A stretch of 64,000 nt of DNA from Henckelia pumila (taxonomy: Eukaryota > Streptophyta > Magnoliopsida > Lamiales > Gesneriaceae): assembly GCF_033568475.1 (NCBI RefSeq), contig NC_133121.1, positions 52,861,905 to 52,925,904 on the forward strand. Direction: 5' to 3'. The notes under the pieces are model-generated. The model had not been told where the DNA came from. It made no database searches and worked only from the letters and a program-made list of their open reading frames with translations. Position numbers and translations under genes: made by a program. Position 1 is the stretch's first letter, and each line of letters opens with the position of its first letter. Below are positions 59,418 to 64,000 of this stretch, piece by piece.

Positions 59418-60535
59418 TCATCCGAATAACTCTGGAAAACGCTGTCTCATGTCAGACTCTGTCTCCCAAGTCGCTTCCTCGACTCCGTGACGGCTCCACT
59501 GCACTTTCACCAACGGAATCAACTTGGTTCTGAGTTGATTTTTTTCCGATCAAGGATCTGAATCGGTCGTTCAAAGTAGCTCAGAGTCTCGTCTAACTCG
59601 GCTTCATCAGGCTGAAGGATATGAGAAGGATCTGGATGATACTTTCCCAGCATAGAGACGTGAAAAACGTCGTGAATACCAGATAAAGACGGAGGAAATG
59701 CAAGCCTGTAGGCAAAATCGCCTATCTTCTCGAGAATCTCGTACGGCCCGATGAATCTCGGAGATAACTTCCCTCTCTTCCCAAATCTAACAGTGCCTCT
59801 GAAAGGTGAAATCTTCAGAAAGACGCGGTCTCCCTGATCAAAACTTAGAGGTCTACACCTGACATTCGCATACTTTGCCTGTCTATCTTGAGCTGACTTC
59901 ATTCTGGTCTGAATGATCTTAACCTGCTCTGCCATATCTCTAAGCATATCCGGTCCCAAATCTGGTGACTCGGACAAGTCATCCCAAAACAACGGAGATC
60001 GGCATTTCTTACCGTACAATGCCTCAAAAGGCGCCATACCGATACTCGCTTGGAAGCTGTTGTTGTAAGAAAACTCAACAAGAGGCAAAGAATCCTGCCA
60101 ACTAGTGCCAAAGTTTAGCACTACCGCTCGTAGCATATCCTCTAATGTCTGGATAGTCCGTTCTGACTGTCCATCTGTCTGAGGATGATAAGCTGTACTC
60201 AGATGCAATCGAGTACCAAGTGCCTCATGAAGACTGTGCCAGAAGTGCGAAGTGAATCTAGAGTCTCTATCTGAAACGATCGACTTCGGCACCCCATGCA
60301 ATCTCACAACATTGCTAACATACAACTCAGCCATCTGATCATGATGATACGTCATCCTGTACGGAATAAAACAAGCAGACTTCGTCAATCGGTCGATCAC
60401 TACCCAAATAGCATCGCATCCTCGAACGGATCGTGGTAGCTTCGTGACAAAATCCATAGAAATGTGATCCCATTTCCATTTAGGAACAGATAGACTGTGC
60501 AACAGACCTCCTGGTTGCTTCCGTTCTGCTTTCAC
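59418..60535 (-). pseudogene. Element M integrase core and chromodomain-like tail
   Basis: Follows the upstream pol frame after one TAG at about 60537 (expected CAG in CQQVKAE). Integrase core: DHISMDFVTKLP, DAIWVVIDRLTKSACFIPY, SIVSDRDSRFTSHFW and HPQTDGQSERTIQT; GPY/F module RFIGPYEILEKIGDFAYRLA. Near 59540 a run of seven A causes a frameshift, giving an early stop at 59519; in the other frame the normal tail HGVEEATWETESDMRQRF continues to TGA at 59418. Confidence 0.88.
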
Positions 60536-60538
60536 TTG

Positions 60539-62854
60539 CTAACAATTCAAACACCGAGATACAAACCTCGCAATGTCGCTCTTCATTTTCTTCCACCAGA
60601 ACTGGTTCTTCAGATCGTTGTACATCTTACGACCTCCAGGATGAATACTAAACCGACTGCAATGAGCCTCTCGAAGAATACGCTGTCTCAACTCCGAAAT
60701 ATCAGGCACAACAATATGGTTATTCACGAACAAAACATCATCTCTAACCTGGAATTCAGACTGATGACCCGATCTGACTTTCTCTACTGAAATCTGGATG
60801 CTCGGCTCAGACTTCTGTGCTTCTCTGATTGCAACAAACAACTCTGGTTCGGCTTGAATAGCAAACACTCTGATAGTCTCCCTATCTGTTTCAAACTCTA
60901 AACCAGAAGTGCAACAATCATCGATCAACTGAGAAACACCGATAGTAGAAAGAGATAAAGAACAAAGCTTTCGGCTCAAGGCATCTGCAACTGCATTTGA
61001 CTTCCCCGGATAATACTTGATTTCACAGTCGAAATCCTTCAACAGATCTAACCATCTTCTCTGTCTCATATTCAGCTCTGCCTGTGAAAACAAGTACTTA
61101 AGACTCTTATGATCAGAAAAGATCTCGAAAGACTCACCATAAAGATAGTGACGCCAGATCTTCAGAGCAAATACAATCGCAGCTAGTTCTAGATCATGAA
61201 CCGGATAACGAGTCTCGTGCGGTTTTAGCTGCCTCGATGCATACGCTATCACATGCTTATTCTGCATAAGAACACAACCCAAGCCTCGGTTAGAAGCATC
61301 ACAATAGACTGTGAAAACTCCAGTACCCTTCGGAATAGAAAGAATTGGAGCACTGGTCAGTCTCCTCTTCAGATCAACAAAGCTAGCCTCGCAATCTGTA
61401 GTCCAGACAAAAGGCGCATTCTTCTGAGTCAGCTGGGTAATTGGCTTGGCAATAGACAAGAAACCCTCGATGAATCTGCGATAATAACCCGCTAAACCCA
61501 TGAAGCTTCGGATCTCAGGTACTGATGTCGATCTAGGCCAATTCATAACCACTTCAATCTTGCTGGAATCGACAGAAATCCCATCTTCAGAAATAATATG
61601 ACCGAGAAAGACAACTCGATCTAACCAGAATTCGCATTTCGACAGCTTGGCAAACAACTGCTCAACTCGTAAAATTTGCAATACGGTCCTCAAGTGCTCT
61701 GCATGGTCAGTACGGTTCTTCGAGTAGATAAGAATATCATCGATAAAGATAATGACAAACTCATCCAAATAACGCTGAAAGATACGGTTCATCAAACCCA
61801 TAAAAACCGTTGGAGCATTATTCAAACCAAACGACATGACTATAAACTCGAAATGATCATACCTTGTTCTGAATGCGGTCTTAGGAACGTCTTCCTCTCG
61901 CACTCTCAACTGGTGATAACCTGACCTCAGATCAATCTTAGAGTAGACAGAAGAACCCTGCAGTTGATCAAACAAGTCATCTATTCGGGGTAAAGGATAC
62001 CTGTTCTTAACTGTAGCCTGATTCAATTGACGGTAGTCGATACAGAGCCGCATAGAACCATCCTTCTTCCGAACAAAAAGAACAGGAGCACCCCAAGGCG
62101 ATACACTAGGTCTGATGTATCCCTTGGCAATCAAATCCTCAAGCTGCTCCTTCAACTCTCTCAATTCAATAAGTGCCATACGATATGGAGCTTTGGAGAT
62201 AGGTTGAGTACCTGACACTAAGTCAATGGTGAATTCGATTTCTCGAATAGGTGGCAAACCATGAACATCTTCCGGGAACACATCAGCAAATTCTCTAACC
62301 ACTGGTAAATCTACCAAAGCTGGGCTAGATTTCAGTACATCAACCGCATAAACCAAAAATCCTTCTGCACCTCTCTGTAGAAAACGGGTCATAGATAACA
62401 CTGAAATCAAAGGAATTCTAGATCGAGAACCCTTACCAAAGAATTTCCACTCGTCTGCCATTTCAGGTCTGAACCTGACAACTTTCAGAAAACAATCTAC
62501 TGTTGCCCTGTACTTGGTTAAAGCATCTATACCGACAATACAATCAAAATCTGCCAGTCCAAGTACAATACAGTCGAATTCTAACAAATTTCCTTCAAAA
62601 CACAGTTCACAGTTCCTGACTAATTTGACAGAAACAATTCCTCCACCCAAAGGTGAAGTAACAGCTACTACTGTAGGCAACAATTCAGTTGGCAAGGCAT
62701 GTAATAACACAAATTTTTCAGAGATAAAGGAATGGAAAGCACCCGTATCTATCAAGACATGAGCAGAATAACCAAAAATCAAACAGTTACCTGCTATAAC
62801 ATCATCAGGTGTGGCCTGAGCCTGATCCTCTGTTAAAGCAAAGACACGTGCTTG
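60539..62854 (-). pseudogene. Element M protease, RT, RNase H and integrase zinc domain
   Basis: About 770 open codons. Protease motif [12 protein letters not shown] (usual SHSF), linker [20 protein letters not shown] ([63 protein letters not shown]), RNase H ([58 protein letters not shown]) and the HHCC start of integrase ([14 protein letters not shown]). All RT catalytic residues look intact. It is joined to gag by a frame with only one TAG. Confidence 0.9.
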
Positions 62855-63982
62855 CTATCTCGGAGGCTGGTTCGCACTAGAATTACCTCCCTGTATGTTC
62901 TGCTGCTGAGGCTGGAAAGAGTGAACTGCAGGAGACTGCCTCTCCGGCTGAGCTGTAGTTCGAGATGAACTCCCACTCTGAGCTCGATCTCTGTTATGCT
63001 GAGGGCACACCTTAGAGAAGTGTCCCGGTTGCTGACAGGTGTTACAATTACCGAAGACTCCCACACACTGATCCGGTGAGTGTCTTCCTCCACACTTGCT
63101 GCAGTACAAGGATGATGATCCAGAACTCTGCCTTGAACCAAACTGTCGGGAACCACTGGAACTAGACGAACTGTTCCCCTGCCTTTTGAACTGTTTACCT
63201 CTTGCCTTGTGCTGATCCTTTCTGTTTTCCCCACTGCTACCACCTTCATACCTCTGCTGCTGTTTCTGATGCTGAGGTGGCTGATTCTGATACTGAGATG
63301 GTTGGTTCTGATACTGCCTCTGCTGCTGAGGTGCTACCTGATTACCTCTTTTCCTCCACAAGCCTGCTTCTGCTCCCTTTGCATGATTCATGGCATCCGC
63401 AAAGTTGCTAGGACTGTTGGTGTTAACCAACGTGAAGACATCGGGGTTCAACCTGTTTATGAACTGATCTGCCTTAGCTTCTTCATCTCCGGCAATTAGC
63501 GGTGCAAAACACAACAAACTATCAAACTTGGCGACGTACTCTTCAATGTTCAAGTTCCCTTGCCTCAGATTGGCAAACTCTGCTCCCTTATCCTTGCGAT
63601 ACGAGATTGGAAAAAACCGCTCATAAAATTCAGATTTAAAAAGAGTACAAGTAACTTCCGTACCTCTGCTCTCCATTGCCTTCTTTGTCATGATCCACCA
63701 GCTCTTAGCAACCCCACAAAGCTGATGAATGACTAACCTGATTCGGCGATCATCGGTGTAGTCAATGGAATCGAACAATTGATCAATATCATCCAACCAA
63801 CTCTCACAGTCAACTGGATGTTCTGAACCCATCAACAACGGCGGATTGAACGACTGAAACCTCTTCAGCAAGGTTTCCATAGGCGTCGCTGTAGCATCCA
63901 TCTGAACCGTTTCAGTACTAGCTTGCTCAGTTGTAGGGATAACTGGCGGTATGTTTCTGTTTATCACTCGATGAGGACCCAT
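62855..63982 (-). CDS. Element M gag, complete, 375 aa
   Basis: ATG 63982 (MGPHRVINRNIPPV) to TAG 62855. Capsid motifs: PPLLMGSEHPVDCESWLDDI, LCGVAKSWW, LFKSEFYERFFPISYR and FANLRQGNLNIEEYVAKF. A Gln/Asn-rich linker (QYQNQPSQYQNQ) precedes CSKCGGRHSPDQC and a CCHC knuckle CNTCQQPGHFSKVC. The closing TAG is likely CAG in the parent, so in active relatives gag continues into protease as one frame. No intron like that of element L is needed here. Confidence 0.88.
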   Translation of the reverse strand: MGPHRVINRNIPPVIPTTEQASTETVQMDATATPMETLLKRFQSFNPPLLMGSEHPVDCESWLDDIDQLFDSIDYTDDRRIRLVIHQLCGVAKSWWIMTKKAMESRGTEVTCTLFKSEFYERFFPISYRKDKGAEFANLRQGNLNIEEYVAKFDSLLCFAPLIAGDEEAKADQFINRLNPDVFTLVNTNSPSNFADAMNHAKGAEAGLWRKRGNQVAPQQQRQYQNQPSQYQNQPPQHQKQQQRYEGGSSGENRKDQHKARGKQFKRQGNSSSSSSGSRQFGSRQSSGSSSLYCSKCGGRHSPDQCVGVFGNCNTCQQPGHFSKVCPQHNRDRAQSGSSSRTTAQPERQSPAVHSFQPQQQNIQGGNSSANQPPR

Positions 63983-64000
63983 CTGATAATCAAAGGTTAG

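Larger units (their letters stand above)
57309..64000 (-). mobile_element. Element M: Tekay-like Ty3 retrotransposon, minus strand, cut by window edge
   Basis: In element orientation: gag (ATG 63982), protease, RT, RNase H, integrase, PPT and 3' LTR, all on the minus strand. The 5' LTR and primer site lie beyond the right edge. Two TAG stops and one frameshift are the only clear lesions, so it was recently active. The left flank is the rest of the split Tat/Athila-like LTR. Confidence 0.92.

Overview
The window is nuclear DNA of a flowering plant, most likely a eudicot. The evidence is host genes with GT-AG introns, a plant-type polygalacturonase, a HEADING DATE REPRESSOR 1-like gene, and a dense set of plant LTR retrotransposon lineages (Athila, Tekay/Del-like chromoviruses, Tork-like and SIRE-like copia, a Cassandra-type TRIM), a hAT MITE and a gene-carrying CACTA transposon. 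I cannot fix the species. Only about 6.3 kb (30.9-37.2 kb) is host-gene territory; nearly everything else is nested transposon sequence.

Layout. 1-2262: decayed minus-strand Athila gag/protease with its tRNA-Asp primer site. 2312-20543: a broken plus-strand Tekay-like Ty3 element (B), split by a 3.07-kb solo LTR with TSD AATCT and by a young 9.4-kb minus-strand copia element with two 1854-bp LTRs; B keeps a 3' LTR but no 5' LTR. 20544-about 28.7 kb: 3' part of a SIRE-like copia element (D) with an envelope-like ORF, interrupted by a solo LTR of the B family (TSD TTTCT). 28.7-29.2 kb: Cassandra-like 5S-derived relic. 29421-29857: hAT MITE with an 8-bp TSD.

Host genes. A five-exon GH28 polygalacturonase-like gene (plus, 30898-33975, 485 aa) and a three-exon HDR1-like gene (minus, 34630-37173, 213 aa) converge tail to tail. 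The first coding exon of the HDR1-like gene is 94 nt long, lies 1.8 kb upstream of the second, and was found by reading the minus strand.

Right half. Two direct copies of a roughly 1.55-kb mosaic (37.68 and 39.71 kb) lead into a Tat/Athila-like LTR that is split by a 15.1-kb Tekay/Del-like element (L, 42116-57241, TSD TATAT). L has two about 2.67-kb LTRs, a probable spliceosomal intron between gag and protease, and a 5.0-kb CACTA element (46323-51334, TSD GTA) in its protease. The CACTA element carries minus-strand fragments of host genes: a zinc alcohol dehydrogenase exon, an isoflavone reductase-like exon and an unidentified 109-codon exon. From 57309 to the right edge lies a minus-strand Tekay-like element (M), almost intact, whose 5' LTR is outside the window.

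The host genes do not form a pathway with each other. The transposon layers can be ordered from target duplications: the CACTA element is younger than L, the copia element is younger than B, and both solo LTRs are younger than their hosts. Most premature stops in the retroelements fit C-to-T changes, as expected from methylated, silenced DNA. Residue and edge positions were counted by hand; splice sites, percent identities and family names were not checked by search.
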